This document shows, piece by piece, positions 25,469-33,554 of a DNA stretch of 64,000 nucleotides. The notes beneath the pieces are model-generated. The model did not search any database, was not told the DNA's origin, and saw only the letters and a program-made list of their open reading frames with translations. Made by a program: the position numbers and the translations under genes. This DNA is from Tistrella mobilis (GTDB lineage: Bacteria; Pseudomonadota; Alphaproteobacteria; Tistrellales; Tistrellaceae), in the NCBI RefSeq assembly GCF_041468085.1, contig NZ_CP121017.1, positions 4,623,501 to 4,687,500 of the forward strand, written 5' to 3'. Every line of letters begins with the position of its first letter. Positions within the stretch are counted from its first letter, which is position 1.

Positions 25469-26352
25469 GGCTGGGCCTGTGCCGGGCCGTCTCCGGCCGG
25501 GGCAAGCCCCACGGTCACGCCTTTCGGCGCGATGAGGTGCAGGTCGCGCTGCGGGAACGGAATACTGCAACCGGCGGCCTCGACCGCAAGCTTGGCGCGC
25601 TTCATCATGTCCCAGCGCAGGTTCCAGTAGTCACCGATCGTGGCGTTGAACCGCATGGTGATGTCGACCGAGCTTTCACCCAGATTGGTGACCATCACCT
25701 GCGGAGCGGGATCCTTGAGCACCCGCTCATCCGCGGCCAGAACCGCCGACAGCGCCTCGATCGCGGTGTCGATGTCGTCGTCATAGGCGATACCGACCAC
25801 GATATCCATGCGCCGGACCGGGTTGCGGGCATAGTTGGTGATCGGCTGCCCCCAGACCTGGCTGTTGGGCAGGCTCATGAACACCCCGTCCGCCATCTTC
25901 AGTTCGGTGGTGAACAGATTGACGTTGATCACCGAGCCGGCGCGGCCGCCGGCGTCGATGAAATCGCCGATCCGGAACGGCCGGAGGAAGAGCAGCATGA
26001 TTCCGGCTGCAACATTCGACAGCGTGCCCTGCAGCGCCAGGCCGATGGCGAGGCCGGCGGCGCCGAGCACGGCGATGATGCTGGCCGTCTGTACCCCGAA
26101 CTGGCCGAGGACGATGATCACCGTCAGGACCAGGATGCCATAGCGCACCAGGCTGGCGATGAACGGCCGGAGCGTCGGGTCCATATGACTGATCCGGCCG
26201 AGGGATCGATCCACCGCCTTCTCCAGCCAGCCTGCGATCAGCCAGCCGCCGATCAGAAGGGCGATGGCGCCGAGGACGGCCATGCCATAGGTCACCGCCA
26301 GCGTGCTGAGTGCCGCAACCACGGCATCGATTTCGGTCGTTACCTGATCCAT
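25456..26352 (-). CDS. Mechanosensitive ion channel, MscS family
   Basis: A 298-residue small-conductance channel. Three N-terminal hydrophobic helices (TYGMAVLGAIALLIGGWLIA, then YGILVLTVIIVLGQFGVQTA, then the pore helix with GAAGLAIGLALQGTLSNVAA and IMLLFLRPFRIGDFI) precede the soluble beta and alpha/beta domains. The pore-helix Gly/Ala packing pattern matches MscS. Length is close to E. coli MscS (286). It releases solutes on osmotic downshock. Its stop codon sits in copy 5 of the 17-bp repeat array; the array may therefore change the C-terminus in variants. Confidence 0.94.
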   Translation of the reverse strand: MDQVTTEIDAVVAALSTLAVTYGMAVLGAIALLIGGWLIAGWLEKAVDRSLGRISHMDPTLRPFIASLVRYGILVLTVIIVLGQFGVQTASIIAVLGAAGLAIGLALQGTLSNVAAGIMLLFLRPFRIGDFIDAGGRAGSVINVNLFTTELKMADGVFMSLPNSQVWGQPITNYARNPVRRMDIVVGIAYDDDIDTAIEALSAVLAADERVLKDPAPQVMVTNLGESSVDITMRFNATIGDYWNLRWDMMKRAKLAVEAAGCSIPFPQRDLHLIAPKGVTVGLAPAGDGPAQAQPPVA

Positions 26353-26425
26353 GCGGACGAGGTCTCCTTATCGGTCCATCCACGCCGGTGCCCGCCGGGT
26401 CGGGATGCCTCAGCGCGTTGACGCG

Positions 26426-26770
26426 TCAGCGGGTCAGGCGACCGATCAGCTCCTCGTTACGACGACGGACCATGCCTGGAATCAGGAACAGGTCCAGCAA
26501 CAGCCAGAGCGCAAGCAGCGCGTAACCGAGATATCCGACCAGCAAGAACACCAGCGCAGCAGATATGCCGTTCAATGCCAGCATGATCAACCCCGAGACC
26601 CAGGATCCCAGATACATCCGGTGTACACCGAACCATCCCAGAAAGAACCAGAGAAGATAGGCGAGCAGCGCACTCTTCTTCTCGTTGTCGTAGCGCATCA
26701 TCATGACCGTCTGGTCGGTTCCGCTGGTGCGGCGTTCCTCCGGCCGGAGAAAATCTTCGTCTCTGCTCAT
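26426..26770 (-). CDS. TM2-domain membrane protein
   Basis: A 114-residue protein with a charged N-terminus (MSRDEDFLRPEERR) and a TM2 domain: KKSALLAYLLWFFLGWFGVH, RMYLGSWVSGLIML and a third hydrophobic stretch ALVFLLVGYLGYALLALWLL. The GxxGxHRxYLG motif between helices is diagnostic. Function of bacterial TM2 proteins is unknown. ATG 26770 is chosen; upstream codons to 26878 lack resemblance. It lies 73 bp from the mscS start on the same strand. Confidence 0.85.
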   Translation of the reverse strand: MSRDEDFLRPEERRTSGTDQTVMMMRYDNEKKSALLAYLLWFFLGWFGVHRMYLGSWVSGLIMLALNGISAALVFLLVGYLGYALLALWLLLDLFLIPGMVRRRNEELIGRLTR

Positions 26771-26877
26771 GGGCGGATCCGTCCTGAAGGCGGCCACGGG
26801 ATGCGGCCGGGGGGTTTCACATGGAACCATGCCCCCTTCCGCATCGCAACCTCGGCCCCGAACATACCAGCCGGGCA

Positions 26878-28002
26878 CTACCGGTCAGACTGTTGCATGC
26901 CCTCAAGCGCGGCGGTCAGTTCCTGCCCCAGCCGCTCCACCAGCCCGGCCACCGGCAGCGTTCGGGACAGGCCGGCCCCCGCCCCCGCCCACCAGGCCTG
27001 CGCCTCCGGCACACCCGCCGCATCGGCACGGGCGCGGATCGGTCTGGTCAGCCCGTGCTGGGCCGGGAAGGCCGCCAGGGCCGCCGGTTCCACCGGCATG
27101 GCCTCGCCCGCCGCCAGAAGCTTGCGGGCCTGACGGGCGGTAAAGGCGCGTGTGAGCACCGTGCGCCCCTCACCCGCCGCCGCGGCCTCGGCCAGCAGAC
27201 GGCGGTGGCCGGGCTTCGTGCCGGCCTCCGCCGTCGACAGGAAGGCCGTGCCCAGCTGGGCGCCGGCAGCGCCCATGGCCAGGGCCCCGGCGACGCCGCG
27301 GCCGGTCATGATCCCGCCCGCGGCAATCAGCGCGACGCCCGCAGCGGCCGCCTCTTCCACCAGCGCCTCCAGCAGCGCCGGCCAGCCGAAGGCCGGGGCC
27401 GGCCCGTCGGCATCGAACATGCCGCTATGACCACCGGCATCTGCCCCCTGCACCACGATCATCTCCACCCCTGCCGCGATCAATGCGCGGCCTTCCAGGG
27501 GCGTGGTCGCCGTGCCGATCAGTGCGATGCCGCGCGTCCGCGCCGCCTCCACCAGCCCCGCAGGCGGCAGGCCCATGGTGAAGCTCAACGCCGCCGGCGC
27601 CTCGTCGAGCACGGCACGGATCTGGGCGTCGAGCGGCGGGGCGGCATCCGAAACATCCTGCGGCAGCTCCGCCCCGACCCGACCCGCCAGCGGTTCCAGC
27701 GCCCGGCGTGCCGCCGCAATCTCCTCGGCCCCGGCGATCCGCCCCTTATGGAAGAACAGGTTGACGGCAAACGGCCGGTCGGTCTTCGCGCGGATTGCAC
27801 GGATCTCCGCCGGGATGTCCTGGGCGCGGGTATAGGCAGCCCCCAGCGCGCCCAGAACCCCCGCCTCGCTGGCACCGGCCACCAGTTCCGCGGTGGTGGG
27901 CCCACCGGCCATGGGCGCCTGAATGACCGGAAGGCGGAGACCGAAGCGGCGGGTCAGATCGGTGGCGACGACGGGTCGGGCAGACATGGCGGGGGCAGAC
28001 AT
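26878..28002 (-). CDS. Nitronate monooxygenase (2-nitropropane dioxygenase family)
   Basis: A 374-residue FMN-dependent TIM-barrel enzyme that oxidises alkyl nitronates such as propionate 3-nitronate. Motifs: LRLPVIQAPMAGGPTTAELV at the N-terminus, FAVNLFFHK, VVQGADAGGHSGMF (flavin/catalytic region), LIAAGGIMTGRGVAGALAMG and AAGAQLGTAFLSTAEA. The frame continues upstream antisense to the LysR gene, so I start at ATG 28002 with GGAG 10 nt upstream; a second ATG at 27987 is possible. It is divergent from a LysR gene across a strong inverted repeat, which implies substrate-induced control. Confidence 0.92.
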   Translation of the reverse strand: MSAPAMSARPVVATDLTRRFGLRLPVIQAPMAGGPTTAELVAGASEAGVLGALGAAYTRAQDIPAEIRAIRAKTDRPFAVNLFFHKGRIAGAEEIAAARRALEPLAGRVGAELPQDVSDAAPPLDAQIRAVLDEAPAALSFTMGLPPAGLVEAARTRGIALIGTATTPLEGRALIAAGVEMIVVQGADAGGHSGMFDADGPAPAFGWPALLEALVEEAAAAGVALIAAGGIMTGRGVAGALAMGAAGAQLGTAFLSTAEAGTKPGHRRLLAEAAAAGEGRTVLTRAFTARQARKLLAAGEAMPVEPAALAAFPAQHGLTRPIRARADAAGVPEAQAWWAGAGAGLSRTLPVAGLVERLGQELTAALEGMQQSDR

Positions 28003-28085
28003 GGCAGGGATCTCCGGCAGGGGCTTCTGAACCGTCTTCAGCCTACCCCCGCCATATGCTTGCACACCAGCGACGATCGATGGAT

Positions 28086-28112
28086 CCTGTTTACAGTTTT
28101 TATGCAAACAGG
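28086..28112. promoter_or_regulatory. Inverted repeat, LysR operator candidate (nitronate monooxygenase promoter)
   Basis: CCTGTTTACA (28086-28095) and TGCAAACAGG (28103-28112) match in 9 of 10 positions as an inverted repeat with a 7-bp AT-rich centre. It lies in the 120-bp divergent region, directly before the LysR ribosome-binding site. Confidence 0.6.
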
Positions 28113-28122
28113 AGCGGCAGCC

Positions 28123-28980
28123 ATGGATCTCGCGGACCTGGCGGCGGTGAAAGCGGTGGCGGAGCTCGGCGGTGCGACCCCGGCGGCGGAGCGGCTGAAC
28201 TGCGTGCCCTCGGCGGTGACCGCCCGCCTGAAGCGGCTTGAAGCCGAACTGAACGTCGCCCTGTTCCGCCGCCGGTCCCGCGGGCTCGACCTCACCGAGG
28301 CCGGGCAGCGGCTGAAGGATTATGCCGACCGGCTGCTGATGCTGGCCGAAGAGGCGCGCCGCTCGGTCGCAGGTGGCGGTATGGCCGGTCTGCCGGTCCG
28401 GATCGGCGCGATGGAAACCATCGCCGCCACCCGCCTGCCCGGCATCCTGGGCCGCTTCCGGCAACAGGCCGGTGGCGAGGCCCGGCCGATCGGCCTCGCC
28501 ACCGGTACCACCGACGAGCTGGTCGCGGATCTTCTGCGCCATCGCCTGGACGTGGCGCTGATCGCAGGCCCCCTCGACCACCCTGCCCTCGCCAGCCGTC
28601 GCGTCTGGACCGAACACCTGGTCCAGGCGGCTCCCGTGGCCGGGGCAGAGACCGGCAGCGACGGGCTGCCCCTGCCGCTGATCGGCTTCCGGTCGGGCTG
28701 CGCCTATCGGGCCCGGGCCGAGAAACTGCTGCGAGAGGCCGGCCGTCTGCCGGTCCGGGTGCTGGAACTGGGCACGCTCGACGGCGTGATCGGCTGCGTG
28801 GCGGCGGGGCTCGGCTTCACCATCCTGCCGGCGCGGGTCTTCCAGGGCCATACCGCCCCCGGTATCGCTCTCACCCCCCTGCCCGCCGCCGCCGCAGAGG
28901 TCGAGGTGCTGGCGGCCTGGCCGCGCGGGCGCGGCGACGGTCTGGCCGAAGCCTTCGCCGCCGCGGCAGAGGCGGCATAG
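28123..28980 (+). CDS. LysR-family transcriptional regulator
   Basis: A 285-residue LTTR. DNA-binding domain: LADLAAVKAVAELGGATPAA, ERLNCVPSAVTARLKRLEAE and FRRRSRGLDLTEAGQRL. The inducer domain includes PVRIGAMETIAATRLPGILG and the CGxxAGLGFTILP-type segment GCVAAGLGFTILPARVF. ATG 28123 follows GGAGCGGCAGCC. It is divergent from the nitronate monooxygenase gene, which it probably controls. It ends 6 bp before the convergent esterase stop. Confidence 0.9.
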   Translation: MDLADLAAVKAVAELGGATPAAERLNCVPSAVTARLKRLEAELNVALFRRRSRGLDLTEAGQRLKDYADRLLMLAEEARRSVAGGGMAGLPVRIGAMETIAATRLPGILGRFRQQAGGEARPIGLATGTTDELVADLLRHRLDVALIAGPLDHPALASRRVWTEHLVQAAPVAGAETGSDGLPLPLIGFRSGCAYRARAEKLLREAGRLPVRVLELGTLDGVIGCVAAGLGFTILPARVFQGHTAPGIALTPLPAAAAEVEVLAAWPRGRGDGLAEAFAAAAEAA

Positions 28981-28986
28981 GCGCGC

Positions 28987-29691
28987 TCAATCCTGCGGCA
29001 GCCGCTCCATCAGGAAGCGGGCAGCCGCCTCGGCACCCTGCTGGTCGATGCCATGGGCAAGGCCGGGCCGGCGGATCAGCTCCGCCGGGATGCCGGCCGC
29101 CTCAAGCTTGGCGAGCGCATGGCCCGAGGCCTCCACCGGCACGACCGGGTCGTTGGTGCCGTGGATCAGCAGCACCTCGGGCCGGCGTCCGCCGTCGGTC
29201 ATCGGCGGCACCTGGCCCAGCATGGCCCCCGAGAAGCCGACGATCGCCGCCGGCGGCTGGTCGAGCGCCAGCCCCACCCCCAGCGACATCATCGTGCCCT
29301 GCGAAAAGCCGATCAGGGCCAGCCGGTCGGCGCCCAGCCCATGAACCTTCAGCTTCTCTGCCAGAAAGGCCCTGAGCGGGGCGGCAGCGCGGGCCACCCC
29401 CGCCGCCATCCTTGCATGCGCCGCCGCCATATTGGCGGGGTCCCGGCGCAGCATGTCGGGGTCGTAATCGTCCAGGCCGAACCACTGCCGGCCGAAGGGC
29501 GACATCTCGCAGGGATAGGGCGCATCCGGCGCATAGAAAGCGGTGTGCGGCAGCGCCTGGGCAAAGAACGGCGCCAGCCCGATCAGGTCCTGGCCGTCGG
29601 CGCCATAGCCGTGCAGGAAGACCACGATCCGGCGGACGATACCGTCCTTGGGCAGAAGATCGGGGCCGGTCAGGGTGGCGGGCGCGGTCAT
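28987..29691 (-). CDS. Alpha/beta hydrolase, phospholipase/carboxylesterase (LYPLA-like) family
   Basis: A 234-residue alpha/beta hydrolase. The oxyanion region is VVFLHGYGADGQDLIGLAPF, the nucleophile elbow is LIGFSQGTMMS (Ser), and the acid and base are in LLIHGTNDPVVP (Asp) and GLAHGID (His), a complete triad. Such enzymes hydrolyse esters or thioesters of fatty acids. ATG 29691 is used because the open frame above it is antisense to the preceding gene. It is the second of two adjacent paralogues (37 bp apart) that share the same motifs. Confidence 0.9.
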   Translation of the reverse strand: MTAPATLTGPDLLPKDGIVRRIVVFLHGYGADGQDLIGLAPFFAQALPHTAFYAPDAPYPCEMSPFGRQWFGLDDYDPDMLRRDPANMAAAHARMAAGVARAAAPLRAFLAEKLKVHGLGADRLALIGFSQGTMMSLGVGLALDQPPAAIVGFSGAMLGQVPPMTDGGRRPEVLLIHGTNDPVVPVEASGHALAKLEAAGIPAELIRRPGLAHGIDQQGAEAAARFLMERLPQD

Positions 29692-29728
29692 GGGTCTGGT
29701 CTCCGGAAAGGACAGGCGGTCGGATGGC

Positions 29729-30457
29729 TCACTGCGGCAGGTGATCGTCGAGGAAAGCGGTCGCCGCCGCAAGCCCGGCGAAATCGACCCGGTGATCCAG
29801 CCCCGGCCGGGCCAGAAGCCGGACAGGGAAGCCGGCCGTCCCAAGCCGCGCCTGCACCCACCGGGCCGAGGCGAAGGGCACCACGTCGTCGGCCTCGCCA
29901 TGAACCAGCATGACCGCCGGCCTGGGGCTCGTATCCGGCAGATCCGGCAGCACGCCAAGCAGCGTGCCCGAGAACCCGACCACCGCAGCCGGTGCCGGTT
30001 GCCCGGCAGCCAGGCGCGCCGTCATCATGGCCAGCGACATCATCTGCCCCTGCGAGAAGCCGGCGAAGGCGGTCGCCTCGGCCGGCACCTCCAGGCGGGC
30101 GACCAGGCCCCCGATCCGTTCCTCCAGCGCCGGGCAGGCGGCCGCGGCGTTCCGGCCCATCAGGACATGGCCCGCGGCATCCTCGGGCGGCATCGCCGCC
30201 GGATCGCCCGCCACCCAGCCGGGACGGAAGCCGGGGGTGGAGAACCATTGCCGGCCGCTCACCCCGTCCGGGCAGGTCTCGCCGCCATCGGGGCAGAAGA
30301 AGGCCGCCGTGGTCATGCGCCGGGCCATGCGCCGGGCAAGCGCCATCATCTCGCGGCCGTCGCCACCATAGCCATGGAGCAGAACCACCAGCCGCCGCAC
30401 GGGGCCGTCCTCTGGCAGAAGCAGTTCGTGGGCCGGGACAGGACTTGCGGATGACAT
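29729..30457 (-). CDS. Alpha/beta hydrolase, paralogue of the downstream esterase
   Basis: A 242-residue alpha/beta hydrolase of the same family as its downstream neighbour. Motifs align: VVLLHGYGGDGREMMALARR, AFAGFSQGQMMSLAM (nucleophile Ser), MLVHGEADDVVPF (Asp) and PGLDHRVDF (His). An extra segment with FFCPDGGETCPDG and a different central region suggests a different substrate pocket. The two genes are in tandem and probably arose by duplication. No cofactor or transport gene nearby hints at a substrate. Confidence 0.88.
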   Translation of the reverse strand: MSSASPVPAHELLLPEDGPVRRLVVLLHGYGGDGREMMALARRMARRMTTAAFFCPDGGETCPDGVSGRQWFSTPGFRPGWVAGDPAAMPPEDAAGHVLMGRNAAAACPALEERIGGLVARLEVPAEATAFAGFSQGQMMSLAMMTARLAAGQPAPAAVVGFSGTLLGVLPDLPDTSPRPAVMLVHGEADDVVPFASARWVQARLGTAGFPVRLLARPGLDHRVDFAGLAAATAFLDDHLPQ

Positions 30458-30595
30458 GCGGGCTCCCTGGCATCAGGATCGTGCGGCGGGGGTGTCGGCA
30501 CTGCCGCCGAGCCTGGATCAGATCCCTTTCGGGTGCAATCATCCGATCGGGGCAGGATGCCCGGGACATCACGCCGGCCAAGGACAACGCAACCG

Positions 30596-31024
30596 ATGAG
30601 CGACGAGACCGAGACCCGGCAGCGGGCCGATATCCAGGCCCTGCTGCGTGCCCATGCCGCCTTCTACGAGGCCTTCGCAACCCGCGATTTCGCCGCCATG
30701 CAGGGGATCTGGGCGGCGCGGCTGCCGATCGCCTGCATTCATCCCGGCTGGGGCGCGCTGGTGGGGCGCGAGGCGGTGATGACCAGCTGGCGGACGATCC
30801 TGGCCAATGCCTCGGCCCCGGCACTTGCGGTCGATCTGATCGACGTCACCATCTACGACAGCACCGCGCGCATCCTGGCCTATGAGCGGATCAACGACGC
30901 GGTCCTGATCGCAACCAACCTGCTGGCGCGCGAGGACGGGGCCTGGAAGATCGTGCACCACCAGTCGGGCCCGACCCCGCCGCCCACGGAATACGCGACT
31001 GTCCCGCCCCATCGCCTGAACTGA
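30596..31024 (+). CDS. SnoaL-like/NTF2-fold protein
   Basis: A 142-residue protein with the NTF2-like cone fold: helix QALLRAHAAFYEAFATRDFA, then AMQGIWA, CIHPGWGALVGREAVMTSWR and strands VDVTIYDSTARILAYERIND and GAWKIVHHQSGP. This matches the family often annotated as nuclear transport factor 2-like or ketosteroid-isomerase-like with a conserved HPGW motif. Enzyme activity is not predictable. ATG 30596 is chosen over 30533. It is followed by the marC-like gene in the same direction after 117 bp. Confidence 0.8.
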   Translation: MSDETETRQRADIQALLRAHAAFYEAFATRDFAAMQGIWAARLPIACIHPGWGALVGREAVMTSWRTILANASAPALAVDLIDVTIYDSTARILAYERINDAVLIATNLLAREDGAWKIVHHQSGPTPPPTEYATVPPHRLN

Positions 31025-31141
31025 TCCCCCACCCGGATCTGATCCGACGGCGCGCCCGCGGCAGGGTTGCGACCGTCACATGCCCCGTGACATCGTCGGT
31101 CTGACGGCGCGGCTGCCGCGCAGCCTCCAAGGGAGAGTGCG

Positions 31142-31867
31142 ATGCTGGAACTGGCGATCAGTGCCTTCGTCACCCTGTTCGTGGTGATCGATCCGGTCGG
31201 GCTGGCGCCGATGTACGGCGCGCTCACCCGCGAGCATACCGAGGCGCAGCGCCGCCGGATGGCCTGTCGCGGCGTGATCGTGGGCGGGCTGGTGCTGCTC
31301 GGCTTCGCGCTGGGCGGCGAGGCGCTGCTGAATGCGATCGGCGTCTCGCTCGATGCCTTCCGGGTGGCAGGCGGCATCCTGCTGTTCGTCATCGCCTTCG
31401 ACATGGTCTTCGAGCGGCGCACCGAACGGCGCAAGCGTCAGGTCGAAGCCGCCCATGCCGCCGACACCCAGGCCGGCGCCGCAGCCATGCTGGCAGCCGA
31501 ATCCGCCTTCGCCGCCCCCGAACTTCTGGAGGAGGCTTTCGAACACGAGCACGAGGACGTCTCGGTCTTCCCGCTGGCCATCCCGCTGATCGCGGGGCCC
31601 GGTGCCATCACCTCCACCCTGCTGCTCACCACCCGTGCCGGGGGCGACTGGGTGGCGACGCTGCTGGTGCTGGGCATCCTGGCCCTGGTTCTGGCCTCGA
31701 CGCTGGGCGCGCTGCTGATCGCCGGCCGGCTGAACCGCCTGATCGGCGAGACCGCAGCGGCGGTGATCAGCCGGGTTCTGGGCATCCTGCTGGCGGCCCT
31801 CGCCGCACAATTCGTGCTCGATGGCGCGGCAGAGCTGGTCGTCGGGGTGATCCGCCAGGGAGCCTGA
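31142..31867 (+). CDS. MarC-family integral membrane protein (UPF0056)
   Basis: A 241-residue inner-membrane protein with six hydrophobic segments: LAISAFVTLFVVIDPVGLAP, CRGVIVGGLVLLGFALGGEA, FRVAGGILLFVIAFDMVFE, FPLALPLIAGPGAITSTLLL-type (here FPLAIPLIAGPGAIT), LLVLGILALVLASTLGALLI and a C-terminal segment. The IDPVG and AGPGAIT motifs are diagnostic. An insertion rich in Ala and Glu (residues about 100-140) is longer than in E. coli MarC. Function is unknown; a link to multidrug resistance was proposed and later questioned. AAGGGAGAG precedes the start. Confidence 0.9.
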   Translation: MLELAISAFVTLFVVIDPVGLAPMYGALTREHTEAQRRRMACRGVIVGGLVLLGFALGGEALLNAIGVSLDAFRVAGGILLFVIAFDMVFERRTERRKRQVEAAHAADTQAGAAAMLAAESAFAAPELLEEAFEHEHEDVSVFPLAIPLIAGPGAITSTLLLTTRAGGDWVATLLVLGILALVLASTLGALLIAGRLNRLIGETAAAVISRVLGILLAALAAQFVLDGAAELVVGVIRQGA

Positions 31868-31903
31868 GGGGCCGGGGATCTGAGTGGTTGGGCGCCAGAG
31901 GGC

Positions 31904-33442
31904 TCAGGCGGCCTCGGCCGCCATCCGCCAGCGGCGGCGCATCACCTTGGCGACGGCCTCCAGACGGCGTTCCACCACCTCACCCATCAGGTCGCGCCCG
32001 CCTGCGCGGGCACGCAGCGTCAGTGCCTGGGGCGTCAGCTCCAGCTCCCCCCGGTCGAGCAAAGCCGGGGCACAGCCCGAGAAGGTGTCCCCCAGCCGCA
32101 AGGCCAGGCCGATCAGCCGGGCGCGGGCCTGAGCCGGCTGGTCGAGCAGATCGCGCGCCGGCCGGGCATGCAGCCCGGTGATGTTGCCGGCATAGCGCGC
32201 ATAGACCGCCAGCGCCAGGAAAGCGCGTTCGCGGTGGCGCAGCGGCAGGAAGGGCATGGTCAGGATCTCTTCGATCGCATGATCGGCCCGTCGGTCGGGA
32301 TGGGCGGCGATGGCGATTTCAGACAGCAGGCAGGCGGCGTGCCGCAGGCGCAGATCGTTCGGTGTCTCGTCGGGGAACAGCGGCGCGATCCAGTCATGGA
32401 CCCGGTCGCCATAGGCGCCGAAGCCCGAATGCTGATCGGCGATGTCGCGGCAGGCGGCCATCAGCGGATCGGCCGCCCTGAGCGCTGCCGGCAGGTTCTC
32501 GTAGAGCACGCCCTCGCGCAGGCCGTAGGTCGAGAACACCACCTCCGAAGGCTTCACCCGCCGCACCAGCCCGGCAAGTGCCGCCGCGGCATGGGGCAGG
32601 GTCGCCAGCCGCCGGGCCGGCGCCGCCTTCAGTCGGGCGAGATCGGCGGGCTTCATGCCCATCACCTTGTCGGCCAGCGCCAGGGTCTGGGTCATGTCGA
32701 GCGTGTAGCGGTGGATCGCTGCGATCGGGTGGCGGGTCTCGGCGATATGGACCCGCGCGATGGCACGCCAGCCTCCGCCGACCAGATAGAGCCCGCGTCC
32801 GGCCGCCTCTGCCGCCCAGGGGGCGTCGTCGAGCGCCTTGTCCACCGCCTCGGTCCAGGCCCGGGCATCGGAACCGCGGGCCGCCAGGCGCAGCGCGCCC
32901 ACGGGCAGGGTGATCTGGCGGCCGACGGCGCCCTGCTCCACCCGCACCAGCTCCAGCGAGCCGCCGCCCAGATCGGCGACCAGCCCGTCGGCCTCGGGCT
33001 CCGACGACAGAACGCCCAGGGCGGAGAGGGTCGCCTCTTCGACACCGGTGACGATCCGGATCGGGATCCCGCACTCACGCTCCACCCGCTGGATGAAGGC
33101 GGCGCCGTCGGCGGCATCACGCACGGCGGCGGTCGCAACCGCAATGATCGCCTCGCCGGCAAGCTCGCGACCGATCGCCGCGAAGCGGCGCAGGGCCAGC
33201 GCCGCGGCCTCGGCCCGTTCGGGATCCAGCCGGCCGGTATCGGCCACACCGGCGCCCAGCGCGCACAGCGCCTTTTCATTGAAAATGGGCTGCGGCATGC
33301 GCTTCAGCCCGTCGAAGATCACCAGCCGCAGCGAGTTCGAGCCGATATCGATCACGCCCAGGCGGCGCGGGCCGTTGCCGGGAAGACGCAGATCCGGCGC
33401 CGCATCGGTGCCGGCCGTGGTCGGGAATACCCGTTCGCTCAT
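31904..33442 (-). CDS. ppx: Ppx/GppA-family exopolyphosphatase
   Basis: A 512-residue enzyme of the sugar-kinase/actin superfamily that shortens polyphosphate or hydrolyses pppGpp. Motifs: GVIDIGSNSLRLVIFDG (phosphate 1), EEATLSALGVLSSEPEADGL, VADLGGGSLELVRVEQG (phosphate 2) and STYGLREGVLYENLP. The C-terminal third is the HD-like helical domain, which makes this the longer Ppx form. It lies 112 bp downstream of ppk on the same strand, the usual ppk-ppx pairing for synthesis and breakdown of polyphosphate. GGAGTGG precedes ATG 33442. Confidence 0.93.
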   Translation of the reverse strand: MSERVFPTTAGTDAAPDLRLPGNGPRRLGVIDIGSNSLRLVIFDGLKRMPQPIFNEKALCALGAGVADTGRLDPERAEAAALALRRFAAIGRELAGEAIIAVATAAVRDAADGAAFIQRVERECGIPIRIVTGVEEATLSALGVLSSEPEADGLVADLGGGSLELVRVEQGAVGRQITLPVGALRLAARGSDARAWTEAVDKALDDAPWAAEAAGRGLYLVGGGWRAIARVHIAETRHPIAAIHRYTLDMTQTLALADKVMGMKPADLARLKAAPARRLATLPHAAAALAGLVRRVKPSEVVFSTYGLREGVLYENLPAALRAADPLMAACRDIADQHSGFGAYGDRVHDWIAPLFPDETPNDLRLRHAACLLSEIAIAAHPDRRADHAIEEILTMPFLPLRHRERAFLALAVYARYAGNITGLHARPARDLLDQPAQARARLIGLALRLGDTFSGCAPALLDRGELELTPQALTLRARAGGRDLMGEVVERRLEAVAKVMRRRWRMAAEAA

Positions 33443-33554
33443 CCACTCCGTCCGCTTGGGGTGTGCGGTCCGTACTACCTGTCGGCGGCCGCGGGCAGCG
33501 CGGCCGGCCCGCCGGCTCAGCGAGGCCCAGCTCAGAGAGGGCGGATCACCGACA

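Noticed and set aside
31075-31091. GTCAC-N7-GTGAC inverted repeat before marC
   Set aside because: Five-bp arms are expected by chance in DNA of this composition, and nothing else supports an operator.
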